Assembly (NCBI RefSeq): GCF_005405485.1
Contig: NZ_BJED01000011.1
Location: 62,001-126,000 of the forward strand
Length of the DNA: 64,000 nucleotides
Direction: 5' to 3'
Source of the DNA: Enterococcus hulanensis
Lineage (GTDB): Bacteria; Bacillota; Bacilli; Lactobacillales; Enterococcaceae
Below are positions 1-8,505 of the stretch, in pieces; within the stretch, counting starts at the first letter, position 1, and each line of letters begins with the position of its first letter. Below the pieces are notes generated by a model, which worked only from the letters and a program-made list of their open reading frames with translations, was not told the origin of the DNA and did no database searches. The position numbers and the translations under genes are program-made.

Positions 1-370
1 ATTGATCGGCAACTGCAAGTATGATTTCTACGAAGAAAGAAAGGATAAGACCAATCACCAAGTCGTGATCGATACCTTAAAACTAATCGAGAAAGACTAT
101 GCTGATTTGTCTTTGGAAAGTGCCGCACAGCAATTGGGCTACAATAAAAACTATTTAAGCAATATCATCAAGAAAAAGACCAATCAGACGTTTTCCGAGC
201 TCTTAACCAAACAGCGTATGAAACAAGCCAAATTTTTAATTGAAAGTTCGACGTTATCGATCAGCTCGATTGTAGAAATGATCGGACTAAAAAATCGCAG
301 CCACTTCTATAAGCAATTTAAAGAAGCCTACGATGATTTGCCAAATGCTTTCAGAGAACACAAAAAATGA
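1..370 (+). CDS. AraC-type helix-turn-helix regulator, 5' end cut off
   Basis: Only the C-terminal part of this transcription regulator lies in the window; the reading frame is open to the left edge, so the first TTG is probably not the real start. The visible 120 residues contain the two helix-turn-helix motifs of the AraC/XylS DNA-binding domain: the first around LSLESAAQQLGYNKNYLSNIIKK, written here as residues 36-58, and the second around SISSIVEMIGLKNRSHFYKQFK at 86-107. The domain at the C terminus suggests either an AraC-type sensor or a YesN-like response regulator; the missing N terminus would decide. A hairpin overlapping the stop codon ends transcription. Confidence 0.8.
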   Translation, partial: LIGNCKYDFYEERKDKTNHQVVIDTLKLIEKDYADLSLESAAQQLGYNKNYLSNIIKKKTNQTFSELLTKQRMKQAKFLIESSTLSISSIVEMIGLKNRSHFYKQFKEAYDDLPNAFREHKK

Positions 371-399
371 GCCACAGAATTACTGTGACTCATTTTTAT
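366..399. terminator. Bidirectional terminator between araC-like gene and crcB
   Basis: The stem ATGAGcCACAG pairs with CTGTGaCTCAT and has an A run on its left and T5 on its right. It overlaps the stop codon of the regulator and sits directly before the converging crcB stop. Confidence 0.75.
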
Positions 400-749
400 A
401 GTTTCGAACCAATTACGATACCAATAAAACTTAACAATAAGCCCAAGCCATACGATCCGAAGAAATAGCGATAAAACATCGGACGATCATTTTTCCATAA
501 GACAAACAGCTCAAAGTTATAGGTGGAAAAAGTCGTATAGCCGCCCATAAGTCCTGTTCCTAAAAACAAATAAATCGGATCGGACAAATGCAGACCAAAG
601 AAAATCCCCAGCAAAAAACTTCCCGTCAGATTGATAAAAAAAGTCGCTCGCGGCAAACGTTTCGTCTGCGGTTCAAAATAATTATTCAACGCAAAACGCA
701 GCATCGCTCCGATCGCCGCGCCGCTGCCGACTAACAAGGTCTCGATCAT
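396..749 (-). CDS. crcB: Fluoride channel subunit CrcB/Fluc (first of pair)
   Basis: A 117-residue membrane protein of the CrcB/Fluc family, which forms dimeric fluoride-selective channels that export fluoride. It shows four hydrophobic segments and the family signatures GAxxR near residue 14-17, the N in INLTGSFLLG, and GGYTTFSTYNFE around 69-80 with the conserved TTFST that lines the pore. It overlaps the end of the upstream crcB paralog by four bases, so the two are translationally coupled. Firmicutes often carry two such genes whose products form a heterodimer; that is likely here. No fluoride riboswitch was recognised upstream. Confidence 0.93.
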   Translation of the reverse strand: MIETLLVGSGAAIGAMLRFALNNYFEPQTKRLPRATFFINLTGSFLLGIFFGLHLSDPIYLFLGTGLMGGYTTFSTYNFELFVLWKNDRPMFYRYFFGSYGLGLLLSFIGIVIGSKL

Positions 750-1126
750 CTCGCCTCCACCCTTCTGTGGTAGATCGCTTCACCGAGCACAGTCATCACC
801 AAGCCGCCGACAAACGACAGCACTAAATAAAGAAAGGCTAACCCAATCTGTCCCGCCTGCACTAATTTCATCGTATCCAGCGCAAAAGACGAGAACGTCG
901 TCAAGGCTCCGCAAAAACCGACACCCAGTCCTAAGACTAAGCGTCCTGATACATCAAGATCACTTAAAATATGTTTAACGATCCAACTAAAAATAAAGCA
1001 CCCTAATAAATTAATCACCAGTGTCCCCAGCGGAAAACCGCCAACCGCAGGAATCCATACACCCGCCCAATAACGCGCTGTTCCGCCGACAAAGGCAAAG
1101 AGTGCAATGACTAAGTAGTCCAACAT
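746..1126 (-). CDS. crcB: Fluoride channel subunit CrcB/Fluc (second of pair)
   Basis: Second CrcB/Fluc subunit, first gene of the two-gene operon. It has the same four-helix plan and the motif GALTTFSSFALD. An open frame extends to 1186, but I choose the ATG at 1126: a GGAG lies nine bases upstream, and from there the conserved Arg falls at residue 18 exactly as in the neighbouring copy. ATGs at 1135, 1141 and 1144 are alternatives. The product is about 126 residues and should pair with the downstream subunit as a dual-topology channel. Confidence 0.9.
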   Translation of the reverse strand: MLDYLVIALFAFVGGTARYWAGVWIPAVGGFPLGTLVINLLGCFIFSWIVKHILSDLDVSGRLVLGLGVGFCGALTTFSSFALDTMKLVQAGQIGLAFLYLVLSFVGGLVMTVLGEAIYHRRVEAR

Positions 1127-1189
1127 GCGTTTCATCTCCATCATTTCATTCTTTCTCACTATAAAACGAATGATTTTAAGTTGCAAATA

Positions 1190-1218
1190 ATCCTATCTTT
1201 TTCATCAACTATTTTCAA
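1190..1218 (-). promoter_or_regulatory. Candidate promoter of the crcB pair
   Basis: On the minus strand TTGAAA and TAGGAT are separated by 17 bases, about 65 bases before the chosen crcB start. This is a pattern match only. Confidence 0.4.
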
Positions 1219-1265
1219 AACGTGCTAAACTAGGGATATCTTGGGAAAAAAAGTGAGGTTTATGT

Positions 1266-1937
1266 ATGAAGGGTATTATTTTTGATTTTAACGGGACAAT
1301 GTTTATGGATTCTGATCTCCATGAGGCCGCTTGGCTGCATTTGATCAAAAAATATTCAAGCAAGAAAATGACCGAAGAAGATATTTTGAAAAATGTTCAC
1401 GGAAAAACCAATGACGTGATCCTGCGTAATTTCATTTCACAGGCATTATCCGATGAAGAAGTCCAAAAATTATCTGACGAGAAAGAAGCGTATTATCGTG
1501 ATTCCGTCTTAGCAAGTGCCGATCATAAGGAATTTACCGCTGGTTTGCGAGAAGTCTTAGACTATTTGAAAGCAGAAAAAATCCCTATGACGATTGCTTC
1601 TGCCTCGCCAAAGATCAATATGGATTTCTATTTTGATTACCTAAACTTAGGTGAATGGTTTGATTACGAAAAAATGGTTTGTCATACCGGCAGTTTCCCC
1701 GGCAAACCAGCACCAGATATTTTCTTGATCGCAGCAGAAAAAATCGGTGTCGAACCCAAAAACTGCATCGTGATCGAAGATTCTTATTCCGGCTTGCAGG
1801 CCGCCCATAATGCCAAGATCGGTACGATCATAGCCATTGATCCAGAGGAAAAAAATCGCGCCGTTTTTGAAGCGGAAGATTTAGCCCCAGACGGAGTCAT
1901 CGAAGATTTTACAAGCTTTATTTCACGCTATTTATAA
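1266..1937 (+). CDS. HAD-family sugar-phosphatase / beta-phosphoglucomutase-like hydrolase
   Basis: A 223-residue haloacid-dehalogenase phosphatase of the beta-phosphoglucomutase-like class (cap type C1). Motif I is FDFNGTMF at residues 6-13; the usual DxDGT is DFNGT, keeping the nucleophile Asp and replacing Asp+2 by Asn, the residue that normally acts as general acid. Motif II is TIASAS, motif III the Lys of GKPAPD, and motif IV IEDSYSG. The loss of Asp+2 points to altered chemistry or substrate rather than a standard mutase. The substrate cannot be told from sequence. GAGG seven bases before ATG supports the start. It converges on the hydrolase gene at 1977. Confidence 0.85.
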   Translation: MKGIIFDFNGTMFMDSDLHEAAWLHLIKKYSSKKMTEEDILKNVHGKTNDVILRNFISQALSDEEVQKLSDEKEAYYRDSVLASADHKEFTAGLREVLDYLKAEKIPMTIASASPKINMDFYFDYLNLGEWFDYEKMVCHTGSFPGKPAPDIFLIAAEKIGVEPKNCIVIEDSYSGLQAAHNAKIGTIIAIDPEEKNRAVFEAEDLAPDGVIEDFTSFISRYL

Positions 1938-1946
1938 TACAAAAAC

Positions 1947-1974
1947 GCCGCAACGAAAATTCGTTGCGGCTTTT
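1947..1974. terminator. Bidirectional terminator
   Basis: GCCGCAACGAA pairs with TTCGTTGCGGC followed by T4; the left side has A5. It separates two convergent genes. Confidence 0.85.
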
Positions 1975-1976
1975 AT

Positions 1977-2522
1977 TTAGATGACTTTTGCCCCTAAAGT
2001 ATTTTTGAAGTGGTTCAATGCCCAAGTATGTCCGGTCACATCAAAGCTGGCTACGGCTTTTTCAGGTATCACCAATTGATAGCCTAAGTTGTAGGCATCG
2101 ACCGCGGTATGCAAGACACAGATATCTGTGCACACACCCGTCAAGCAAAGCTCTGTAATGCCGCGCTCCCGCAGGCGAATATCCAAATCCGTTCCGCTAA
2201 AAGCGGAATAGTGACGCTTATCGATCCAGTAAACATTTTTCCCCGTCTGGTTTTCCTGATAAAAATCAGCCAGTGAACCATATAGATCACGGCCGCTAGT
2301 GCCGATCACATTATGAGGCGGAAAAAGCTTGTTTTCAGGATGGTACTGATCACTTGGATCATGTCCGTCAATAGCAAAGACGATGAAGTCTCCTTGTTGG
2401 AAATACTCTTTTGTTACAGCGACCAAGTCTTGTTCGATCGCTTGACCCGCTTCACCTGTTGTCAAATTTCCGTCAGTAGCAACAAAATCATTCGTATAAT
2501 CAATCGAAAGTAACGCCCGCAT
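1977..2522 (-). CDS. pncA: Isochorismatase-superfamily cysteine hydrolase, probable nicotinamidase
   Basis: A 181-residue amidohydrolase of the isochorismatase/nicotinamidase fold. The catalytic triad reads as Asp8, Lys102 and Cys135 (in TDICV), and metal-binding residues as Asp52, His54 and His61 in the segment AIDGHDPSDQYHPE. These metal ligands favour nicotinamidase, which turns nicotinamide into nicotinate for NAD salvage, over other family members. A GGAGG lies just before the ATG. It is probably transcribed alone or with the nucleosidase gene upstream. Confidence 0.85.
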   Translation of the reverse strand: MRALLSIDYTNDFVATDGNLTTGEAGQAIEQDLVAVTKEYFQQGDFIVFAIDGHDPSDQYHPENKLFPPHNVIGTSGRDLYGSLADFYQENQTGKNVYWIDKRHYSAFSGTDLDIRLRERGITELCLTGVCTDICVLHTAVDAYNLGYQLVIPEKAVASFDVTGHTWALNHFKNTLGAKVI

Positions 2523-2564
2523 ACCAGTTCCTCCTTTTGCTAAAATCCTTTAAGTAATCATTTT

Positions 2565-3257
2565 TTATTTTAAGTGATTTACAAACTCCATAACCAATTG
2601 CGCAGATAAAGTACCTGTACGGTTAACGAATTCTTCGTGTGTTTCAGTCGCATCACTGTCGGCCGTATCGCTGATTGCGCGTACGATTAAAAATGGAATA
2701 CCGAACTGTGCAGCGGTGTGTCCGATCGCAGCCCCTTCCATCTCCACTGCTAAGGCATCTGGAAACGCAGCTTTAATCTCATAGATTTTTGATGGGCTGC
2801 TGACAAACGTATCGCCTGAAACGATCAAGCCAACATGAGCGGGCTGATCCATTTTCTTGCTAGCTTCCAGCATCTCGCCTTTTAGATAGGTTGATCCTTC
2901 ATAATAAAGCGGCATTCCTGGAACTTGTCCGATCTTATAGCCAAATGTCGTAGCATCCACGTCAAAATAAGCCACCTTATCTGCAATTACCAAATCACCA
3001 ATAGCCAGACCTTGTCCGATCCCGCCAGCAGTCCCAGTGTTGATGACCATGTTGACTTTATATTGCTGGATCAAGACAGAAGTCGTGATCGAAGCCAAAA
3101 CTTTACCGATCCCTGATTGAACGACGATGACCTCATGATTGCCTAATCCTCCGGAAATAAACAACGCTCCTGATTGTTCCCATGACACGGGATGATCTAA
3201 ACTTTCTCTTAATGCTTTTACTTCTGGTTCCATTGCACCGATAATACCGATTTTCAT
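2565..3257 (-). CDS. mtnN: 5'-methylthioadenosine/S-adenosylhomocysteine nucleosidase
   Basis: A 230-residue cytosolic nucleosidase that cleaves adenine from methylthioadenosine and S-adenosylhomocysteine, feeding methionine salvage and the LuxS branch. The length and residues match the enzyme closely: Glu12, Glu174 in VEMEGAA and Asp197 in ISDTAD take the positions known for the Escherichia coli enzyme. It heads a run of minus-strand genes with the small coiled-coil membrane protein and the NUDIX hydrolase upstream, an arrangement common in lactic acid bacteria. Confidence 0.95.
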   Translation of the reverse strand: MKIGIIGAMEPEVKALRESLDHPVSWEQSGALFISGGLGNHEVIVVQSGIGKVLASITTSVLIQQYKVNMVINTGTAGGIGQGLAIGDLVIADKVAYFDVDATTFGYKIGQVPGMPLYYEGSTYLKGEMLEASKKMDQPAHVGLIVSGDTFVSSPSKIYEIKAAFPDALAVEMEGAAIGHTAAQFGIPFLIVRAISDTADSDATETHEEFVNRTGTLSAQLVMEFVNHLK

Positions 3258-3299
3258 AACGATTCCTCTATTTCTTATTAATATATTTTTATTTTACAG

Positions 3300-3584
3300 C
3301 TAAATAAAGAATACGGCTAACATTACTACGATCAACAGCAGTAAAACTAAAATAATCGCTTTATTTAGAAAACTGCTGCGTTCTTTTTGCTTCACTCGCT
3401 CGCTGCTGCGGGACTTTGTGACAGGCTTATTCTTCTTCAATTCTTTGCGATAGACTGTACTGATTTCTTTTTCGCGTTTTTCATAGGCTCGTTCGGCAGC
3501 TTTGCGTTGTTCTTCTGCCAAACGTTCCTGCTCTTCTTTTCGCTTTCTTAATTCGCTGCGCGTCACCAGGGGTGATTGGCTCAT
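3300..3584 (-). CDS. Small charged tail-anchored membrane protein of unknown function
   Basis: A 94-residue protein: residues 1-70 are extremely charged and predicted coiled coil, rich in Glu, Lys and Arg, and residues 74-93 form one hydrophobic helix at the extreme C terminus. It should therefore be tail-anchored with its body in the cytoplasm. It lies between nudF and mtnN with short gaps and its own AAGGAG, so it is probably co-transcribed. I do not recognise a function. Confidence 0.7.
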   Translation of the reverse strand: MSQSPLVTRSELRKRKEEQERLAEEQRKAAERAYEKREKEISTVYRKELKKNKPVTKSRSSERVKQKERSSFLNKAIILVLLLLIVVMLAVFFI

Positions 3585-3604
3585 GCGTAATCCACTCCTT
3601 GTTC

Positions 3605-4174
3605 TTACTTCTGTTTTTTATACTGCATCAATTCCCAATAATTGACTGCAAAGATCGTCTTTGCATCACAGATCAATCCGTCTTGGATCGCCTGTTTTGC
3701 TTCTGCCATAGTCAATTCGTAAAGTTCTAAGACTTCATCATCATCTTGGGGTCGCGGATTCTCCACCTTGACCAGATCGGTCGCGGCATAGATATATAAT
3801 TTTTCATTGGAGAATCCTGGTGATAAATACATTTCATTTATGTAGGTTAATTCTTCAGTACGATAACCCGTTTCTTCTTCTAGCTCCCGCATCGCTGTCT
3901 TCTCCGGATGCTGACCTTCACCGGGATCGATCTTTCCAGCCGGAATCTCCAACACGACTTTTTCTAATGGTTTGCGAAATTGCTTGACCATAATCATTTT
4001 ATCTTCTTTAGTGATCGGGATGATTCCCACACCGCCATGATGGAAAACTAATTCACGTTTTGCGGTTCCACCCATTGGCAAAGCGACATCATCCAAATAA
4101 ACGTCAATGATTTTTCCCTTAAACAATTCTTTACGTTCAATCGTCTTCTCTTCAAAATCTTTATACTCTAACAT
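3605..4174 (-). CDS. nudF: NUDIX hydrolase, probable ADP-ribose pyrophosphatase
   Basis: A 189-residue NUDIX hydrolase that likely splits ADP-ribose into AMP and ribose-5-phosphate. The Nudix box spans residues 80-104, from GKIDPGE to RELEEETGY, with the catalytic EEET helix intact; the loop between the first Glu and the REL is two residues longer than in the canonical box. The segment EIPAGKI before the box is characteristic of the ADP-ribose group. It is the first gene of the operon with the small membrane protein and mtnN. Confidence 0.9.
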   Translation of the reverse strand: MLEYKDFEEKTIERKELFKGKIIDVYLDDVALPMGGTAKRELVFHHGGVGIIPITKEDKMIMVKQFRKPLEKVVLEIPAGKIDPGEGQHPEKTAMRELEEETGYRTEELTYINEMYLSPGFSNEKLYIYAATDLVKVENPRPQDDDEVLELYELTMAEAKQAIQDGLICDAKTIFAVNYWELMQYKKQK

Positions 4175-4517
4175 TACGGCACTTTTCCCCCTTTTTAAGG
4201 AATTAATTTTTCAAGTCGTTGACATCCGATTCCACTGATTATACTAAAGTGAAGTACTCAACTGACAGCTGGTAATATAAGTAATTCTTTTTCAAAAAAC
4301 CAAGAAAAGATCTCTCTTTTTTCACTGCGCAGCGTAGCCATTCGACGGTTCTACCTTATTGTATCACAGAAAATTCTTATGTTTTTTCTAAATCTGAAAA
4401 ATCCATCTTTAGTCCGATACTAATTCTATAGAAATTCATGCTATGATGAGCGTGTAAAGAAATCAAGTAATTTGAATAAATAATGTGAAGGGTTTTTACT
4501 AGACTAGGAGGATTATT
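4175..4517. promoter_or_regulatory. Divergent intergenic region nudF / xpaC
   Basis: This 343-base gap separates two divergently transcribed operons. On the plus strand TTGACA occurs at 4219 with TACTAA 17 bases later; on the minus strand a TATAAT lies at 4235-4240 toward nudF, so overlapping divergent promoters are possible. The remainder towards xpaC is AT-rich with no gene or known leader RNA that I can recognise. Confidence 0.4.
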
Positions 4518-5168
4518 ATGCGAAGGAAAATATTCCCTATCATCATCGCAGCAATCGGCATTCTCTCCTTTTTCGAAGGAGACTTCGGCAACTATATCGT
4601 TTTTCTTATGTTAGCTGTTGGGTGTGGGCTGATTTATCGTGGTTTTAAAGGAAGAAAAATACAGCCGCAAAAAGAAGAATTACCATTTCTTACAAAAGAA
4701 AAGGAAGCATACTATAAAAAATTGGGTATGAGTGAACGTGAAATCGAATTGTTCCGCGAAACAATGAACCTTTCGAAGCAACAAGTTTTGCGTTTGCAGC
4801 AAAATATTCAAAAAAATGCCAAGCTAAAAGCGATCGATTTACGTCATGATACGCTGAAGGCTGCCAAAGCTTTGTTTAAAGAATTGGTAAAAGATCCAAA
4901 ACGTTTACCAGAAGCAAGTCAGTTTCTTTATACCCACTTGCCGAATATCGTCGATTTGACTGATAATTATGTCGAAATCAACGGACATGAGGTCAAGTCA
5001 AAAGAAGTTTATGGTAAACTAGAAGAAAGCGCACAGATCATTGATCAGATGGCTGATTTAATCGTGAAAGACTACCAACAATTCGTGTCTGAAGACTTAG
5101 AAGACATGGATGTTGAAATTTCGATTGCGAAAAAAAACCTTGATCGCGACCCTGTGTCAACAAAATAA
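4518..5168 (+). CDS. xpaC: XpaC-like membrane protein (5-bromo-4-chloroindolyl phosphate hydrolysis family)
   Basis: A 216-residue member of the XpaC family. Two short hydrophobic segments at residues 7-20 and 27-43 form an N-terminal membrane hairpin; the rest is a helical cytoplasmic domain with the region SKQQVLRLQQNIQ. Its molecular function is not established despite the family name. A strong AGGAGG precedes the ATG. It is followed by telA, the standard gene pair in Firmicutes, with an attenuator hairpin between them. Confidence 0.88.
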   Translation: MRRKIFPIIIAAIGILSFFEGDFGNYIVFLMLAVGCGLIYRGFKGRKIQPQKEELPFLTKEKEAYYKKLGMSEREIELFRETMNLSKQQVLRLQQNIQKNAKLKAIDLRHDTLKAAKALFKELVKDPKRLPEASQFLYTHLPNIVDLTDNYVEINGHEVKSKEVYGKLEESAQIIDQMADLIVKDYQQFVSEDLEDMDVEISIAKKNLDRDPVSTK

Positions 5169-5184
5169 AAAACATCAACAAAAA

Positions 5185-5209
5185 AATCTAGCTGAAGCTA
5201 GATTTTTTT
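5185..5209 (+). terminator. Attenuator hairpin between xpaC and telA
   Basis: AATCTAGCT pairs with AGCTAGATT across a two-base centre and is followed by T7. It lies inside the gene pair, so some transcripts probably stop before telA. Confidence 0.7.
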
Positions 5210-5227
5210 CGAACAGGAGGACATACT

Positions 5228-6418
5228 ATGGAACCAGAAAATAAACCAGAAACCAAACCGGTCGATTCTACTTTAGACGACCTGCTTAGCAACCCTTTTG
5301 GCACCGATTCTTTAACCCCCGTTCAACAACAAGAAATTTCCCACCTGCAGTCGCAAGAACAAGCAGACCGCTTAGTGGATAAATTACCTGAAGAACGCCA
5401 AGTACAAGCGCGTGAGCTTGCCAAAAAAATCGATGTCAATGATTCACAAGCCGTGATCAGTTACGGATCAACGGCCCAAACAAAATTGAGCGAATTCTCG
5501 CAATCAATGCTGAACACCGTATCTTCACAAGATATTGGACCAATCGGTGATTCTTTGAACCAATTGATGTATCGCTTAAATGAAGCCAACCCTGACGAAT
5601 TACGCGTCGGCGAAGGCAATATTTTCCAAAAAATGTTTGGTAAAGTTAAACAATCGATCTATGAGATCACTACGAAATACCAAAAGATCGGTGCACAAAT
5701 CGATAAGATTGCAACAAAATTGAACGTCGAAAAAGATGGTCTATTACGTGACAATCAAATGCTAGAGACACTTTACAACAAAAACAAAGATTACTTTGAT
5801 GCTTTGAATATCTACATCGCGGCTGCTGAGCTGAAGATCGAAGAAATGAAGCTTACGACGATTCCAGAAGCGACAGAAAAAGCACAGGCTTCCGGCGATC
5901 AAATGGATGTGCAAGTCGTTAATGACTACACACAATTCTTGGATCGTTTAGACAAACGGACCTATGATTTAAAATTGGCTCGTCAAATTACGATCCAGCA
6001 AGCACCGCAAATTCGCTTGATCCAAAATACCAACCAAGCGTTGGCTGAAAAGATTCAAGCTTCTATTAATACGGCGATTCCTTTATGGAAAAACCAAGTA
6101 GCGATCGCATTGACTTTATTACGTCAAAAGGATGCTGCTACGGCACAACGTCAAGTATCTGAAACAACCAACGATCTATTGAAGAAAAATTCAGAGATGT
6201 TGAAGATTTCAACGATCGAAACGGCCAAGGAAAACGAACGCGGTATCGTCGATCTGGATACATTACAGCAAACACAAAACGACCTAGTCGAAACATTAGA
6301 AGAAACACTGCGGATTCAAAAAGAAGGCCGCGAACGTCGTCAACTAGCCGAGATCGAAATCGGTCACATGGAAAACGACTTGAAACAAAAATTAATGGAA
6401 TTGAATTCCGGACAATAA
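5228..6418 (+). CDS. telA: Toxic anion resistance protein TelA
   Basis: A 396-residue TelA-family protein, mostly alpha-helical and soluble, with the family core from about residue 60 to 390. Typical segments are [17 protein letters not shown], the long helices around residues 160-240 and the Gln-rich C-terminal coiled coil. TelA was named for tellurite resistance but also influences cell-envelope and antibiotic tolerance; its biochemical role is unknown. It follows xpaC in one operon and ends at a bidirectional terminator facing glcU. Confidence 0.93.
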   Translation: MEPENKPETKPVDSTLDDLLSNPFGTDSLTPVQQQEISHLQSQEQADRLVDKLPEERQVQARELAKKIDVNDSQAVISYGSTAQTKLSEFSQSMLNTVSSQDIGPIGDSLNQLMYRLNEANPDELRVGEGNIFQKMFGKVKQSIYEITTKYQKIGAQIDKIATKLNVEKDGLLRDNQMLETLYNKNKDYFDALNIYIAAAELKIEEMKLTTIPEATEKAQASGDQMDVQVVNDYTQFLDRLDKRTYDLKLARQITIQQAPQIRLIQNTNQALAEKIQASINTAIPLWKNQVAIALTLLRQKDAATAQRQVSETTNDLLKKNSEMLKISTIETAKENERGIVDLDTLQQTQNDLVETLEETLRIQKEGRERRQLAEIEIGHMENDLKQKLMELNSGQ

Positions 6419-6430
6419 GATCAAAAAAAA

Positions 6431-6460
6431 TTAGCGAGCCGCATCGGCACGCTAATTTTT
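6431..6460. terminator. Bidirectional terminator between telA and glcU
   Basis: TTAGCG-A-GCCG-CAT-CGGC-A-CGCTAA forms a stem with one A/A mismatch, flanked by A8 and T8 runs. Confidence 0.85.
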
Positions 6461-6461
6461 T

Positions 6462-7325
6462 TTATGCTTTCATATATCCTAACACGACACCGCCGACAAT
6501 AATCAACAGACAGCCGATGATGACATAGTACATTTCTTTTTTGGACTTTCGTTCGCCCAGCAGGAAAATTCCGCCTAAGGTCGAAATGATGATCCCCATT
6601 TGTGATAATGAGAAGCCAATCGCTAAGCCGATGTTTTGAACGGACAATAGCATGCAGATATTCCCAATCCCCCACAATAAACCTGAGGCCATATTGCGCC
6701 AAACATAGCGGTCGATTTTCGCCTTGCGAAAGGCAAAGATACTCGCGCCGACTAACATACCGACACTTTGCGGTAAGATGATCGCCAGCGGATTAAGTCC
6801 TGCCCAAGTGATGATAATCGTATAAACACCATAACCTAAAGTCGAAAAGATCAATGCACGAAAACCTTTGCCGAAGTTCAACATGCTGTTATCGGTTTGT
6901 ACGCCGCTTTCGTCATCCTTACGCGCCGTTAAGTAGGCACCAAGAACAAGTAAAGCCAATGCGATAAACCCTAGAACGAAATCCTTTGTTTTTGTCCATT
7001 CATGGAAAAACACAGCACCGGCGATGGTATTCAAAATCAATTGAAACCCGGTTGAGATCGGCAAACCAACCGATACCCCCATAAATTTCATCCCGTGGAA
7101 CTGTCCATTCTGACCGATCGACCAAAAGAAACCTGACAAGAAACCAATTAACAAAATCCAACTGCTCATTGCTGGCTGAACGATAAAATAAGTCACTAAT
7201 GCAAAAACAAAAGCACCCATCGTCATTCCTAAGGTTTGCTGGTTGGCGTCGCCGCCTAATTTCCCGCTTACCAGAGCAATGCTTCCCCATGCTACCATCG
7301 GTATTAGGGCAATCAAAATACTCAT
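6462..7325 (-). CDS. glcU: GRP-family sugar transporter (glucose uptake protein GlcU type)
   Basis: A 287-residue membrane protein with about ten hydrophobic helices, of the glucose/ribose porter family in the drug/metabolite transporter superfamily. Marker segments are the N-terminal IPMVAWGSIALVSGKLGG, WSIGQNGQFHG near residue 70, and LGYGVYTIIITWAG. Such proteins import glucose or ribose with protons, giving a PTS-independent route. It stands alone between a terminator and a long hairpin leader. Confidence 0.9.
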   Translation of the reverse strand: MSILIALIPMVAWGSIALVSGKLGGDANQQTLGMTMGAFVFALVTYFIVQPAMSSWILLIGFLSGFFWSIGQNGQFHGMKFMGVSVGLPISTGFQLILNTIAGAVFFHEWTKTKDFVLGFIALALLVLGAYLTARKDDESGVQTDNSMLNFGKGFRALIFSTLGYGVYTIIITWAGLNPLAIILPQSVGMLVGASIFAFRKAKIDRYVWRNMASGLLWGIGNICMLLSVQNIGLAIGFSLSQMGIIISTLGGIFLLGERKSKKEMYYVIIGCLLIIVGGVVLGYMKA

Positions 7326-7354
7326 AAACTTACTCCTTTTTTATAAAAGCAGAA

Positions 7355-7399
7355 CAGACTAATTCAGCTTTTGGACTTATTGTCCAAAAAGCTAGTCTG
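7355..7399 (-). promoter_or_regulatory. Long hairpin in the glcU leader
   Basis: AGCTTTTGGAC (7366-7376) pairs with GTCCAAAAAGCT (7382-7393), and beyond a five-base bulge CAGACT pairs with AGTCTG. It lies about 30 bases before the glcU ribosome site, at the end of the histidine-kinase transcript. It could be a leaky terminator, since TTCTGCTTTT follows on the minus strand, or an operator/leader element. Confidence 0.5.
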
Positions 7400-7473
7400 T
7401 ACAGCCCGACAATTATTCACAACTGGAATAGTTTAGCGAAAAAAAGGAAATTAAGCAATCAAAAACTGAAAAT

Positions 7474-8496
7474 TTACCGTTCTTCATGATAATAATCTAA
7501 TCGTGGGAAAAATAGTGTCATCGTCGTTCCCTCATTCATAGTTGATTTTGCTGTGATCGCCACGCCGAGCTTTTCAGCGAGGCGCTTAGCTAGATAGAGA
7601 CCAAGTCCGGTGGAATGCTGCTGGGCTTTTCGTCCATTTTCCCCAGTAAAGCCCTTATCAAAAATCCGCCCCAGATCCTCTGGCGGGATACCGACTCCGT
7701 TATCTTCCAAAATCAAGGAAACACCCGCGCTTTTAGCTTCAATCAAAATATTGATCTGTCCGTTGTCTGGCGTGTACTTGATCGCATTACTCAATAGCTG
7801 ACGGAAAATAAATTCGATCCATTTGGCATCAGTTAGCACCTTTGCGTCATTTTCCGCTAACGTTAATTGCAGATTTTTTTGGATGAAGTAATTGGCTTGG
7901 CTACGAATGATCGGCTGAATGATTTTTTTCAACGAATATTCTTGGATCAAATAATCATTCACGAATTCATCAGAGCGAGAATAATACAAAATCTGCTCCA
8001 CATATTCATCGATCTGCTGGATCTCATTTTGCAGCAAAACAAACTTCTCATCAGGAATATCAAACTCAATCGAATTCAAGATCAAATCCACGGCCGCAAG
8101 CGGCACCTTGATCTCATGAATCCAAGAATCCATATAATCCTTTTGATCCTTTTGACTATTTAACAGCTGCTCCAGCATCAAGTGATGCTCTCGTACCTGC
8201 TGATTCACATATTCTTGCACCAGCCGTTCCTCATTATTCGTCGCTGATTCGACAAAATGCTGCAGGTGGGAATCCTCTTCTTTATCAAATTCCTTGTACC
8301 AGTTTTTCCGCCGATAATAGTCGATCGTAAAAAAGAGAAAGACTAAAAATAATTGCAAGACCAATAGATAGCTGAGATTGTCCCAAAAATTACGCAATCC
8401 AGGCGTTAGCCAAACCATAAAAACCAATAATAAGCTCAAGACTGCCCATCCCAACAGGACAAGCAGACGATCTTTTAAATACTTGATAAATGTCAT
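7474..8496 (-). CDS. Intramembrane-sensing histidine kinase, BceS/SapS-like
   Basis: A 340-residue sensor kinase. Two close membrane helices at about 11-30 and 41-59 leave only a short external loop, as in the BceS/GraS/VirS class that senses antimicrobial peptides through a partner ABC transporter. The H box is SWIHEIKVPLAA with His127; the N box is RQLLSNAIKYTPD, followed by VGIPPEDLGRIFDKGF and TGLGLYLAK. It follows its response regulator by nine bases. No BceAB-type transporter adjoins, so the partner must be elsewhere, as reported for SapRS in Enterococcus faecalis. Confidence 0.92.
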   Translation of the reverse strand: MTFIKYLKDRLLVLLGWAVLSLLLVFMVWLTPGLRNFWDNLSYLLVLQLFLVFLFFTIDYYRRKNWYKEFDKEEDSHLQHFVESATNNEERLVQEYVNQQVREHHLMLEQLLNSQKDQKDYMDSWIHEIKVPLAAVDLILNSIEFDIPDEKFVLLQNEIQQIDEYVEQILYYSRSDEFVNDYLIQEYSLKKIIQPIIRSQANYFIQKNLQLTLAENDAKVLTDAKWIEFIFRQLLSNAIKYTPDNGQINILIEAKSAGVSLILEDNGVGIPPEDLGRIFDKGFTGENGRKAQQHSTGLGLYLAKRLAEKLGVAITAKSTMNEGTTMTLFFPRLDYYHEER

Positions 8497-8505
8497 AGCC
8501 GCTCC

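Noticed and set aside
1127-1265. Fluoride riboswitch before the crcB pair
   Set aside because: The conserved riboswitch core could not be found on the minus strand.
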